Below, in pieces: positions 39,442 to 48,311 of a stretch of 64,000 bases of DNA. A model generated the notes under the pieces. The model made no database searches. It was given only the letters and a program-made list of their open reading frames with translations, and was not told the origin of the DNA. A program made the position numbers and the translations under genes. How positions within the stretch are numbered: the stretch's first letter is position 1; each line of letters starts with the position of its first letter. The stretch covers positions 20,189 to 84,188 of the forward strand of contig CANKCB010000010.1 of the NCBI GenBank assembly GCA_947480335.1, read 5' to 3'. The DNA comes from Gammaproteobacteria bacterium. Its GTDB lineage: Bacteria > Pseudomonadota > Gammaproteobacteria > Eutrophobiales > Eutrophobiaceae.

Positions 39442-40164
39442 TTAGTACATATGCTGGCCACCATTAATACTCAGTGTGGAACCGGTAATAAATCCGGCAT
39501 CATCACTGGCAAGAAACACCACGCCACGGGCAATTTCGGACGATTCACCCAAACGACCGACCGGAATCTTCGCAACGATTTTTTCTAGAATATTCGGAGG
39601 TACCGCGCGTACCATTTCGGTGGCGATATAACCCGGTGCAATTGCATTCACGGTAATGCCCTTGGCCGCACCTTCCTGAGCCAATGCCTTGGTAAACCCG
39701 TGTATGCCGGATTTGGCGGCCGCATAATTCACCTGGCCATACTGTCCTGCCTGACCATTGATTGAACCGATATTGACGATGCGACCATATTTTCGATCGC
39801 GCATACCATCAATCACCGCGCGACATGTATTAAAACAGGATGTTAGATTGGTCTGGATCACGGCGTTCCATTGTTCAAAGGACATTTTCTGCAAGGTGGC
39901 ATCACGTGTGATTCCGGCGTTATTAATCAGTACTTCAATTGGTCCAACTTCTGCTTCAATCTTGTGGACAGCAGCCTGGGTATCTTCAAAATTACCGACA
40001 TCAAAACGGTATATCGGAATACCTGTTTGCTGGTGAAAGGATTGTGCAGCCGTTTCATTGCCGAAGTAATTTGCGACCACGTTAAACCCGGCTTGTTTCA
40101 ATGCCAGAGAAATTGCCTCGCCGATTCCTCGCGTGCCCCCGGTTACCAGTGCCACTTTTGCCAT
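39442..40164 (-). CDS. phaB: Acetoacetyl-CoA reductase, PhaB-type
   Basis: A 240-residue short-chain dehydrogenase with VTGGTRGIG at the start, NNAGITRDATLQKM, the catalytic Ser-Tyr-Lys set (SINGQ... YAAAKSG), and a typical C-terminus. PhaB reduces acetoacetyl-CoA to (R)-3-hydroxybutyryl-CoA with NADPH for polyhydroxybutyrate synthesis. No synthase gene is in the window, so polymer synthesis is not shown. A strong AGGAGG ribosome-binding site precedes the ATG. A related FabG cannot be fully excluded, but the 'RDATLQKM' segment favours PhaB. Confidence 0.88.
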   Translation of the reverse strand: MAKVALVTGGTRGIGEAISLALKQAGFNVVANYFGNETAAQSFHQQTGIPIYRFDVGNFEDTQAAVHKIEAEVGPIEVLINNAGITRDATLQKMSFEQWNAVIQTNLTSCFNTCRAVIDGMRDRKYGRIVNIGSINGQAGQYGQVNYAAAKSGIHGFTKALAQEGAAKGITVNAIAPGYIATEMVRAVPPNILEKIVAKIPVGRLGESSEIARGVVFLASDDAGFITGSTLSINGGQHMY

Positions 40165-40400
40165 TGCGATCTCCTCCTACAAAAATATTGAAAATTAACG
40201 ATTTTATTATGTCAGTTCCAACACATAGACAATATCCAGATAAGCAGATGAAAACAAACATTATTATCAGAATATTGCGCCTGAACATGCGAATTCATTT
40301 CCGGTGCCGGCCGGGAATTCTGAGGCGAAATAATTCCGGAAATTCTGTATTTAAAACAGGTGTCCCAGCGTTATCATATTAGCATGGGCGTTATGACATC

Positions 40401-40428
40401 TTGATGATAACGCAGAACCCGAAATAAT
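40401..40428 (+). promoter_or_regulatory. Candidate promoter of the motor/vWA cluster
   Basis: TTGATG (40401-40406) and AATAAT (40423-40428) are 16 bases apart, about 30 bases before the first ATG (40460). It is the best visible sigma70-like pair ahead of the cluster. The rest of the 295-base gap shows no gene. Confidence 0.4.
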
Positions 40429-40459
40429 TCAGACGCTAACGAAACAGGACCTCAACCAA

Positions 40460-41911
40460 ATGTTGAATAACTATCTGTATACCTTACTGGTCAGCGTTTC
40501 AGTGTCCATGGCCAATATCACGCTGGCGGCAGAAACAGATGAGAACACTTTGGCAGATACTGTCCAGGCGGAGGAATCAGATCCCTCTGCCGATTCGGCT
40601 GCTACCACGGCGGACACAGACAAGGCTCCCTTGACGGAGGAACAGATTGAACGTGAACGCACCATCAGCCGATATGCCGAGCAGATACAAAAGCTGGAAA
40701 GTGAAAGTGGCGTTTATAACAGCGAACTGGTAGAGCAACTGCTTGGACTGGGTCTTGCCTATGGTAGCGGCGGCAACCATGTGGAAGCACTGAAAGTCTA
40801 TCAACGCGCCTTGCAAATCAGTCGTGTTAACAACGGTCTGCATACGCTGGATCAGATTCCGATTCTGGAACGTATCATTGAAACGAATTCCGCCATGAAG
40901 CACTTTGACGAGCTGAATCAAAACTATAACTACATGTTATGGGTATATGGTCGTAACTACGGTGGTCAAGATGCTCCGGCAATGGCGCCTGTTCTGGAGC
41001 GTGTGGCCAACTGGCATCTGGGTACCTATGAGGCCAATACCGCCCCGCAATCGGTGCCCCATCTGATTGCCGCCAGTAATAGTTTTAGAAAAGTGTTCGC
41101 TTTAAAGGGTGCTATCCAAAATCCGGACAACCCGGAACTGATTGCCCCCTTGTATGGTATTTACCAGTCACATTTAAAGCTGGTGGAAAGGTTTGGTTTT
41201 ATTTCTCCGATGCGAGTAAGGGAAATCTACGATCCTTCCCAGTATGCTCCTGGTGGCATGCCGGACTATATCAAGTACATCAATTTTATCCCGCGTGAGT
41301 TCAGCCGGGCGGATCTGAATGATTTCCAGAAACTGGAGCCTTATACGTTATCTGCGATACAAAACAGCTTTATTCTGGGTCGTGATGTGCTCACTGAAAT
41401 TCTCCGTATCTATGAAGTCAATCCGAAACTACCCGCGCTCGACTATGCCAGGACCTTGATGGAACTGGCAGACTGGTTATTCAAGTTTGAACAAAAGGAT
41501 CGTTCCGGACCGGTTTACATCAAGGCCTACCAGCTCCTGACAGACATTAGTCAGGGGGATGTAACCCGGATTGACAAGACGTTTACCGAACCGCATTCAC
41601 TCGGCCTGATTGGAACCAATACCTATGGGGCGGCACAAGCGACCAATCTCGCGGGCAAATCCGATGAGGAAATCCAGCAGTTTTTGTCGCAAGGGTTAAA
41701 AGACAAGCTCTATCTTGCTGCCAGTTTCAATATCAGTTCCTATGGTACCGTCAATAATTTTGAGGTTATCCAGTCTAATCCGGACAACCCCCGGTTCAGG
41801 AATGATGTGAAACGCAAAGTGCAAACCGTGCCTTTTCGTCCAAAGTATGAAAATGGTAAACCAATACAACAGGAAAACGTTAAGATGGTGTATACGTTCC
41901 AAAACGAGTGA
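40460..41911 (+). CDS. Exported TPR-type protein with TonB-like C-terminal domain
   Basis: A 483-residue protein with a signal peptide (cleavage near TLAAET, residue ~23), an acidic Ala/Thr/Ser-rich linker, helical TPR-like repeats around residues 80-165 and further helices to ~400. Its last 70 residues follow the pattern of TonB C-terminal domains: F-x-I-x-x-x-G-T-V at the start, then F-R-P-K-Y-E-N-G-K-P-I and a final V-Y-T-F strand. It is the first gene of the motor cluster. A periplasmic linker between the energy-coupling proteins and the outer membrane is possible (inference). Confidence 0.75.
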   Translation: MLNNYLYTLLVSVSVSMANITLAAETDENTLADTVQAEESDPSADSAATTADTDKAPLTEEQIERERTISRYAEQIQKLESESGVYNSELVEQLLGLGLAYGSGGNHVEALKVYQRALQISRVNNGLHTLDQIPILERIIETNSAMKHFDELNQNYNYMLWVYGRNYGGQDAPAMAPVLERVANWHLGTYEANTAPQSVPHLIAASNSFRKVFALKGAIQNPDNPELIAPLYGIYQSHLKLVERFGFISPMRVREIYDPSQYAPGGMPDYIKYINFIPREFSRADLNDFQKLEPYTLSAIQNSFILGRDVLTEILRIYEVNPKLPALDYARTLMELADWLFKFEQKDRSGPVYIKAYQLLTDISQGDVTRIDKTFTEPHSLGLIGTNTYGAAQATNLAGKSDEEIQQFLSQGLKDKLYLAASFNISSYGTVNNFEVIQSNPDNPRFRNDVKRKVQTVPFRPKYENGKPIQQENVKMVYTFQNE

Positions 41912-41921
41912 TGGAAATTCT

Positions 41922-43136
41922 ATGAAAACTGCCCATAAACACCTTTTTACCTTGGCGGTGATCCTGCTGATGTCGTTAGCGGCTGCCTGCAAAACACAGG
42001 AAGTCAAGGAATCCAGTTCGAGTCCAAGTTCCAGTTCCAGTTCCAGTTCAAGTTCCTCATCAAGTACATCTTCCAGCTCGTCCTCGAGCTCACAGTCATC
42101 GAGTTCTTCGTCCAGTTCATCTTCTAATAACTCATCTTCTTCCTCGTCGAAATCGTCAACCCCCTCCTCAACGAGCAACCCCGGCAGTGCCAGCACCCAG
42201 AGCAGTGGTTCCTCGCAGACTCAGGGTTCAACGGCCAGCCAGGGTAGCATGAACCCATCCGGCTCTACAGGCACTGGGCAAAGCGGAACGCAGGGCACTG
42301 GGACGTCGACCTCATCATCAAGCGGTGTATCTGTTTCGGTACAGCAACCAGATGATGTACTGGATCAGGCCATGGAAGTGTTTAATACCGCTGGACAGAA
42401 CCAATCCGGGAACAAGCAGATACCGGGTCAAACAACTTCAGGCTCTAATGGCAGCGGACAGACCACAGGCAGTCTGCCATCCGGTAGCACAGGATCTACC
42501 GCCAATAACGGTACCGGCACAGTTGGTACCAGACAAAGCACAGGCGGCATAATACCAGGCACCAGCGGCACACCGGGACAAACCGGTCAATCTGGTCAAT
42601 CCGGACCGGCTGGCACAGGCAACACCTCTGGCAGTGGTTCACCCAGAGTACTGGTCATTGGCTCTGGTGCGCCGGTGGCTACCGATCAGGAACGGGTTGA
42701 AACCATGGATCGTGAGCTGGATAAAAGCATGGGTGTATTTGATGGCGTCATACTGAGCAAACGCCAGGAAGTCATTGCAAGAACCAATGAAACTGGCGCA
42801 GGTCAAATACCCGCTGGCAGCAGCACCGCGGCCAATAGCGGAAGTGGTAGTGATGCCGGTTCTGTATCGCCGCCTTTGCTAACGGGCGGTTCAGGTAATG
42901 CGAACCAGGGAGAAACAACCGGTGCGATGCCTGATGCCCAGGGCGACAATCGCAAGGGAGAATACCAGAATAAAGGTAATGCTACGGTTCCGGCAGACAT
43001 CTCGGATGGCAGTGATGATGATATCGTCGCCAGACAGTTGCGTGAGGCGGCCATGCAAGAAAAAGATCCGGTTTTACGCGAAAAGCTCTGGAACGAATAC
43101 CGCAAGTACAAAGAAGGAGTGCAGGCAAAGAAATGA
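41922..43136 (+). CDS. Serine-rich lipoprotein
   Basis: The start is ATG 41922; an upstream in-frame ATG lies in the preceding gene. The 404-residue product has a lipoprotein signal ending LAAAC with Cys23, then about 55 residues that are almost all Ser (residues ~31-85), then long Gly/Ser/Thr/Gln/Asn-rich segments, and a charged alpha-helical C-terminus with a conserved-looking VARQLREAAMQEKDPVLREKLWNEYRKY element. It is probably a flexible lipid-anchored envelope spacer. It overlaps the next gene by four bases. Function unknown. Confidence 0.75.
   Translation: MKTAHKHLFTLAVILLMSLAAACKTQEVKESSSSPSSSSSSSSSSSSSTSSSSSSSSQSSSSSSSSSSNNSSSSSSKSSTPSSTSNPGSASTQSSGSSQTQGSTASQGSMNPSGSTGTGQSGTQGTGTSTSSSSGVSVSVQQPDDVLDQAMEVFNTAGQNQSGNKQIPGQTTSGSNGSGQTTGSLPSGSTGSTANNGTGTVGTRQSTGGIIPGTSGTPGQTGQSGQSGPAGTGNTSGSGSPRVLVIGSGAPVATDQERVETMDRELDKSMGVFDGVILSKRQEVIARTNETGAGQIPAGSSTAANSGSGSDAGSVSPPLLTGGSGNANQGETTGAMPDAQGDNRKGEYQNKGNATVPADISDGSDDDIVARQLREAAMQEKDPVLREKLWNEYRKYKEGVQAKK
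42012..42175 (+). repeat. Low-complexity serine-coding tract
   Basis: About 55 codons, nearly all Ser, in AGT/TCC/TCA/TCG mixtures with partial AGTTCC hexamer repetition. The mixed codons suggest long-term selection for serine rather than recent slippage. The opposite strand shows a spurious Glu/Leu/Asp-rich reading frame. Confidence 0.8.
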
Positions 43137-44338
43137 GTACAGCTACAAGACTATTAATATCGTTAATGATCGCGACTGGTCTGCTTACCGGTTGTGGTTC
43201 GACGACTATAAAATCTACCCAACATAACCCGATTGTGCATAATGCACAGCCCGTGGCAGAGCAGGATTTGCTGGATGTCGGAGTAGACATATTCAAGCCG
43301 GGCGTGGATCAGACATCAGCAGAGAAAGAAGGCGTCTATCTACAAGTACGCAATGCCGAAGCCCGTTATTTCCCGGCCCAGATTGTGGAAACCCTACAAA
43401 ACAGTGGCAACTGGGGCGTAGTCAGATTAATCCCCGGTCGACAAAGCGAAATGGATGTCTGGGTGGATGGACAAATCCTGCAATCGGATGGCGAACAATT
43501 ACAGTTGCAAATTACCGTGCAGGATTCGACCGGCAAGACCTGGTACACCAAAAACTACAAGGGTATCGCCAGCAAATATGCGTATGACAATAGTATCCGT
43601 AGTCGCAATGAAGAGCCGTTCCAGGGTGTCTACAATGACATTGCCAATGATCTGCTCGTGTGGTTCCAGAAACTGAAACCTACCGACATTGCCAACATCC
43701 GCACAATCACTGAACTGAAGTTTGCCAGACAGTTTGCACCGGATGCTTTCAACGATCATATTGAGGTCAGCAGCAAGGGTATTTATACGATCAAACGACT
43801 GCCAGCTGCCAATGATCCGACCCTGGCTCGCATCCACAAGATCCGTGAAAGGGATCATATGTTTGTCGACACGCTACAGGACTTTTACGGTTCCTTTGAG
43901 AAAACCATGGATCAACCCTACCGCGAATGGCGCAGGATGAGCTATGAAGAAACCATCGCATTGAGGCAATTGCAGAATGAGTCGGCAGCCCGTCTGATCG
44001 GTGGTGTTGCCGCTGTTGTTGGCGGTATCCTCGCACAAGGCGCGAACAGCAGTGTGATCAATACCGCCGGTATCGTTGGTATCGGGGCCGGTGCTTATGC
44101 GGTCAAACAAGGCCTGGACAAGCGCGAGGAAGCCAAAATTCATGTGCAGGCACTGGAGGAACTCGGAACCTCACTGAATGCGGAGCTCGAACCGACAACG
44201 ATAGAACTGGATAATAATACGGTCACACTGTCCGGTACTGTTAACCAGCAGTATGACCAATGGCGTGCCATTCTGAAAAATATCTATATGACCGAAACAG
44301 GTCAGGCACAGCCAGCCACAAACAAAACCATAGATTGA
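43133..44338 (+). CDS. Lipoprotein with Gly-rich hydrophobic segment
   Basis: A 401-residue lipoprotein with lipobox LLTGC (Cys21). The central region (about 60-200) is beta-type with a domain recalling lipoproteins that bind periplasmic partners (WTTVRLIP-like and ADGQIL-like strands). A Gly/Ala-rich hydrophobic segment with zipper spacing lies near residues 285-320, and an OSN/BON-like strand pair near the end (TIELDNNTVTLSGTVNQQYDQWR). It is coupled to the previous gene by a four-base overlap. Likely an envelope component of the cluster; I do not recognise the family. Confidence 0.75.
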   Translation: MSTATRLLISLMIATGLLTGCGSTTIKSTQHNPIVHNAQPVAEQDLLDVGVDIFKPGVDQTSAEKEGVYLQVRNAEARYFPAQIVETLQNSGNWGVVRLIPGRQSEMDVWVDGQILQSDGEQLQLQITVQDSTGKTWYTKNYKGIASKYAYDNSIRSRNEEPFQGVYNDIANDLLVWFQKLKPTDIANIRTITELKFARQFAPDAFNDHIEVSSKGIYTIKRLPAANDPTLARIHKIRERDHMFVDTLQDFYGSFEKTMDQPYREWRRMSYEETIALRQLQNESAARLIGGVAAVVGGILAQGANSSVINTAGIVGIGAGAYAVKQGLDKREEAKIHVQALEELGTSLNAELEPTTIELDNNTVTLSGTVNQQYDQWRAILKNIYMTETGQAQPATNKTID

Positions 44339-44357
44339 TAACAACCGGATAATTAAA

Positions 44358-44381
44358 CCGGGAATACCTGAGTGTTCCCGG
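44358..44381 (+). other. Hairpin between operon genes
   Basis: CCGGGAA (44358-44364) pairs with TTCCCGG (44375-44381) over a ten-base loop in the 80-base gap between two cluster genes. No T-run follows, so it may be an RNA-stability element or a processing site rather than a terminator. Confidence 0.4.
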
Positions 44382-44418
44382 AGCACGGGATTGCAGGTAA
44401 TTCAAAGCGTAATCAAGC

Positions 44419-45975
44419 ATGACTGATAACACAGAAAAATCACAGGCAGAGAACAGTTCATCAGCTATCAGACCAGCTGAAATAACCCTGTCTGCACAAA
44501 CACAGAATTATAACCGCCAACCCGCTACTACCCCAGGCAATCACTCACGCTGGCTGTGGCCAGCAATGCTGATTATGATCACCCTGACGGCTGCAGTCGT
44601 TTTTGTTCTACCCGCCTATGTGAAACCACCGGCATTATCTGCTCCCACCACTGCTACCGGGAATGAACAACCGTCCGGACCGGCAAAAGCTGAGACCAGC
44701 AAACCAAAAGAACCGGCTCCCTGGCAAACTGCCCAGCTGGCAAGACAACGCACTAAAAGTCAGGAACTGCTTTCGCGCATGCTGGAACTACAGGAACAAC
44801 TGGAACAGAAAAACGTAAAGGCGTGGGCGGCAGCTGAATATGAGCATATCCTGCAATTGGCAACGGATGGCGATACCGCCTATCAACAACAGGATTTTGA
44901 TGGTTCCTCTGCAAAATATACCCAGGCAGCAGACGAAATGTCTGCCCTGCTCGAAAATACGGAGACACTGTTTAATCAAAAAATCGAACTGGGTAATACC
45001 GCGCTTGCCAATGGCGAGGCAAGCCCTGCTGAGCAGGCCTTTACTCAGGCACTGCAAATCAAACCGGACGCCGAATCCGCCAAAGCCGGCATGCAGCGTG
45101 CACAAACGCTGAATGAAGTACTGAAACTGGTAACTGAAGGTAATGATCTACAACAGAGTGGCCAGCTGGAACAGGCCAGATCCCGATACGAACAGGCACT
45201 CAAACTTGACAAACAAACAGAGCTGGCAAAGCAACAGCTGTCCAGTGTCAATACCAAAATACGTGATGCCGATTTCAAACGATTAATGTCTACCGGCTAC
45301 ACACAATTACAGAATAATCATCCAGCCGAAGCAAAAGCAGCTTTTGAAAAAGCCGCCAGACTGAAACCTGGCAGCAGTGAAACCGGTTCAGCATTGGGGC
45401 AAATCGATTCTCGCCTGCAGAACGACAAAATCAACGATATCCTGCAAACAGCCCGTGAACTGGAATCAAATGAAAAATGGAAAGAGGCCATGACGCAATA
45501 TGATCAGGCACTGGCTCTGGACGCCAATCTGGCTGCTGCCCAGGAAGGCAAACAATATGCCAGCAGCCGAGTCACACTGGATGAACGGCTGGCGCAATTG
45601 ATTAATCAACCTGAAAGGCTTGCCAACACAGCCGTTTATGAGGATGCCCGTTTGTTGTATCAACAAGCGCAGGACATTACACCGGCTGAGCCCGGACTAA
45701 GCGCCCAGTTACAAAAACTGGACAAACTGCTGGCGGTAGCCAATGTTCCGGTTCCAGTATTAATTAAATCGGATAACCAGACTGAGGTCATGGTGCTCAG
45801 GGTAGGTACGTTGGGTAAATTTTCCGAAAAAAACCTGAGTCTGTTACCCGGTAAATATACTGCCGTGGGTTCCCGCAAGGGATACCGTGATGTCAGAGTA
45901 GATATCACGGTCACTGCCGGTGCACCTGCACAAACAGTTGAAGTCAGTGCGACGGAAAAATTTGCCTCCCGGTAA
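44419..45975 (+). CDS. Membrane-anchored TPR protein with PEGA-like C-terminus
   Basis: A 518-residue protein with a single membrane helix (residues ~46-66) that puts the long C-terminal part in the periplasm. That part contains at least four TPR-like repeats (~150-400; e.g. A-x2-AFTQAL-x-I-KP, ARSRYEQAL-x-LD, AKAAFEKAARLKP, AMTQYDQALALD) and a C-terminal beta domain (residues ~430-515) resembling a PEGA domain (LLPGKYTAVGSRKGYRDV). The gap to the next gene is 15 bases. It is probably a scaffold of the envelope complex encoded here. Confidence 0.8.
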   Translation: MTDNTEKSQAENSSSAIRPAEITLSAQTQNYNRQPATTPGNHSRWLWPAMLIMITLTAAVVFVLPAYVKPPALSAPTTATGNEQPSGPAKAETSKPKEPAPWQTAQLARQRTKSQELLSRMLELQEQLEQKNVKAWAAAEYEHILQLATDGDTAYQQQDFDGSSAKYTQAADEMSALLENTETLFNQKIELGNTALANGEASPAEQAFTQALQIKPDAESAKAGMQRAQTLNEVLKLVTEGNDLQQSGQLEQARSRYEQALKLDKQTELAKQQLSSVNTKIRDADFKRLMSTGYTQLQNNHPAEAKAAFEKAARLKPGSSETGSALGQIDSRLQNDKINDILQTARELESNEKWKEAMTQYDQALALDANLAAAQEGKQYASSRVTLDERLAQLINQPERLANTAVYEDARLLYQQAQDITPAEPGLSAQLQKLDKLLAVANVPVPVLIKSDNQTEVMVLRVGTLGKFSEKNLSLLPGKYTAVGSRKGYRDVRVDITVTAGAPAQTVEVSATEKFASR

Positions 45976-45990
45976 TTATCCCCATCTGCC

Positions 45991-48084
45991 ATGACTGAAC
46001 AGTCCGATTCCAGCCCGGTAGTCCCCGTCAGTTTTAATACTGACAATGTAATCGAACCTGTCAAATTTGTACCGCCCAGTCACACTCAGCGACGCAACTC
46101 TCTTAAAACCAAACCGCGCACACTACTGATCTACACTGCCCTGATAATATGCGCCGTGTTCGCCTGGTATATCGTTACCGGCAAAGCCGTCTCGATCAAG
46201 ACCGATCCGACCGATGCGCAAATTGAGATTCATGGCGGCTGGCAATTGCATCTGGCCGATCGTTATTTGTTACGTCAGGGTGACTACCAATTGCAAATCA
46301 CGGCCAATGGCTATCGTGACTTCAGGGAAATACTCACCGTCAACAGCGAACAAAACCAGCAATACAACTATACTTTACGCCCACTCCCCGGTCAGCTGCA
46401 GGTCATTACCAGACCGGCTATTGCGGCAGAAATCAGGTTGGCAGGGACTCCCAGAGGTACCACTCCAGCCACGATAGACACGCTCGAACCGGGAACCTAC
46501 ACGCTGGAAATTCTGGCTGATCGGTATTTACCCTACACGGCGGAGGTGGCGATTGAAGGGTTCGACAAGCAACAGACACATACAGCTGAATTGATCCCTG
46601 GCTGGAGTAATGTGCAACTGGACACGCTGCCCGCCGGGGCAGATGTATTTGTCGACGATGTGCTGGCAGGTAAAACACCGGTAACGGCAGAAATCATGCA
46701 GGGGGAACACAACCTGCGCATCAAACTCGCTGGTTACAAGGATTGGCGCAAGACGGTGCGTGCGCTGGCCAATGAACCACAGACACTGGACAAGATAGAG
46801 CTGGAACCGGCCGATGCAGTAGTACAGATTGTCACCCAACCTGCGCAGGCCAGCGTCACTGTAGATGGTGAATACAAAGGCTTGTCACCATTAGAAGTGG
46901 CATTGACTCCAGGTAAATCATCCACTCTGCGTTTGTTCAAGGAAGGTTATGAGCAAACTGTACAGACGGTTGCCGCCAAATCCGGCGAAAATCGCACCAT
47001 ACGCATCGACCTGAAATCCGAACTGGTGGATATTCGTATTCTGGCTGTCCCTGCAGATGCCGAGGTCTATATCGATGGACAATTGCATGGACTGGCCGAC
47101 CAGACTGCCAGCCTGTCCACCACACCGCATACAGTGGAAATTCGTAAACCCGGTTTTGTCGACTACAAATCCACCATAACCCCACGCAGTGGTGGCATTG
47201 CCCAGCAAGTAACAGCACGGTTAAAATCTCTGGAACAGGCCAGGCAGGATGCCATCCGCCGTGTCTACCAGTCACCAACAGGACAGACGCTGAGATTGTT
47301 TGAGGCAGTCTCTGTAACTATGGGGGCGTCCCGTCGCGAACCGGGTCGTCGCGCCAATGAAACCATCCATCAAATACAGTTCACGCGACCGTTTTATTTA
47401 TCGGAAACCGAAGTCAGCAATGCCGAGTTTCGCAAATTTGACAGCAAACACACCTCAGGTGAAATACAGGGTAATAATTTGAACGGTGATAAAAACCCGG
47501 TGGTCAATATCAGCTGGGATCAGGCTGCACTCTACTGTAACTGGCTAAGTCAGCAGGCGATGTTGACACCCTTTTATGAGGTAAAGGATAACAAGATAAC
47601 CGGGTTTAATCCGGCATCTGATGGTTATCGTCTACCCACTGAAGCGGAATGGGAATGGGCAGCACGGGATCAAGGTAACGAAATTCTGCTGAAATTCCCG
47701 TGGGGAGACACCATGCCGCCTAAAGCCAAAAGTGGCAATTATGCCGACGTGACGTCCGCATCGCTGCTCGGCAATATTATTGCTGACTATAACGACGGTT
47801 TTATCGTCACGGCTCCGGTCGCCAGTTTCCCTGTCAACCAGAAAGGACTGTATGATATGGGCGGTAACGTGGCGGAATGGGTCCACGACTATTATGATAT
47901 CAATATCGTTGAATCAGGAGAGGCACTCACGGATCCATTGGGATCCACAGGCGGGGAAAATCATGTCATCCGTGGATCCAGCTGGAGCCAGGGCACCCTG
48001 ACTGAATTGCGCCTGTCTTTCCGTGACTACGGATCGGAAAAACGAAATGATTTAGGCTTTCGAATCGCGAGATACTTACAATGA
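45991..48084 (+). CDS. Membrane-anchored protein with five PEGA repeats and an FGE-type domain
   Basis: The 697-residue protein has a cytoplasmic N-terminus, one membrane helix (44-62), five PEGA-type beta repeats (about residues 66-410; hallmark 'G-x-Y-x-L/V-x-I' ends such as EPGTYTLEILADRY and MQGEHNLRIKLAGY) and a C-terminal formylglycine-generating-enzyme-like domain (~430-696). The FGE markers YRLPTEAEWEWAARD, GNVAEWVHDYY and a late RGSSW are present. The catalytic Cys pair normally following G-G-S-W is absent (the segment reads GSSWSQGTLTELRLSFRD), so I expect a binding rather than an enzymatic domain. It overlaps the next gene by four bases. Confidence 0.88.
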   Translation: MTEQSDSSPVVPVSFNTDNVIEPVKFVPPSHTQRRNSLKTKPRTLLIYTALIICAVFAWYIVTGKAVSIKTDPTDAQIEIHGGWQLHLADRYLLRQGDYQLQITANGYRDFREILTVNSEQNQQYNYTLRPLPGQLQVITRPAIAAEIRLAGTPRGTTPATIDTLEPGTYTLEILADRYLPYTAEVAIEGFDKQQTHTAELIPGWSNVQLDTLPAGADVFVDDVLAGKTPVTAEIMQGEHNLRIKLAGYKDWRKTVRALANEPQTLDKIELEPADAVVQIVTQPAQASVTVDGEYKGLSPLEVALTPGKSSTLRLFKEGYEQTVQTVAAKSGENRTIRIDLKSELVDIRILAVPADAEVYIDGQLHGLADQTASLSTTPHTVEIRKPGFVDYKSTITPRSGGIAQQVTARLKSLEQARQDAIRRVYQSPTGQTLRLFEAVSVTMGASRREPGRRANETIHQIQFTRPFYLSETEVSNAEFRKFDSKHTSGEIQGNNLNGDKNPVVNISWDQAALYCNWLSQQAMLTPFYEVKDNKITGFNPASDGYRLPTEAEWEWAARDQGNEILLKFPWGDTMPPKAKSGNYADVTSASLLGNIIADYNDGFIVTAPVASFPVNQKGLYDMGGNVAEWVHDYYDINIVESGEALTDPLGSTGGENHVIRGSSWSQGTLTELRLSFRDYGSEKRNDLGFRIARYLQ

Positions 48085-48302
48085 AAATAAACAGGGTGGT
48101 GTTGATCGTACTGTTGTTTGCCAGTCCATTGTCCAGCTTTTCGCAGGACAAACCCGAAGCGGGTCAAAAACAATCTCCACAAGGAAAAGAAAACACTGCG
48201 CCCAAAACTGAACAGAATCCACCTTCACCACCAAATCAGATGTTTGTGCCCAGCGAAACCATCTCGGAAGATTTGTCTGTCCCCTACCCGGTTGATATCT
48301 AG
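48081..48302 (+). CDS. Small exported proline-rich protein
   Basis: A 73-residue protein with an N-terminal signal peptide (residues 1-22, SSFSQ cleavage) and a mature part of about 50 residues rich in Pro, Gln, Lys and Glu, ending in the segment SETISEDLSVPYPVDI. It overlaps the PEGA/FGE gene by four bases and is ten bases from the channel gene. It may be a periplasmic peptide partner. It is recognisable only through its coupling to neighbours. Confidence 0.65.
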   Translation: MKINRVVLIVLLFASPLSSFSQDKPEAGQKQSPQGKENTAPKTEQNPPSPPNQMFVPSETISEDLSVPYPVDI

Positions 48303-48311
48303 GAATCCCTA

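Noticed and set aside
41696..42196. Minus-strand frame rich in Glu, Asp and Leu opposite the Ser tract
   Set aside because: It is the antisense image of the poly-Ser codons of the lipoprotein gene, and the plus-strand gene has a proper start, signal and coupling.
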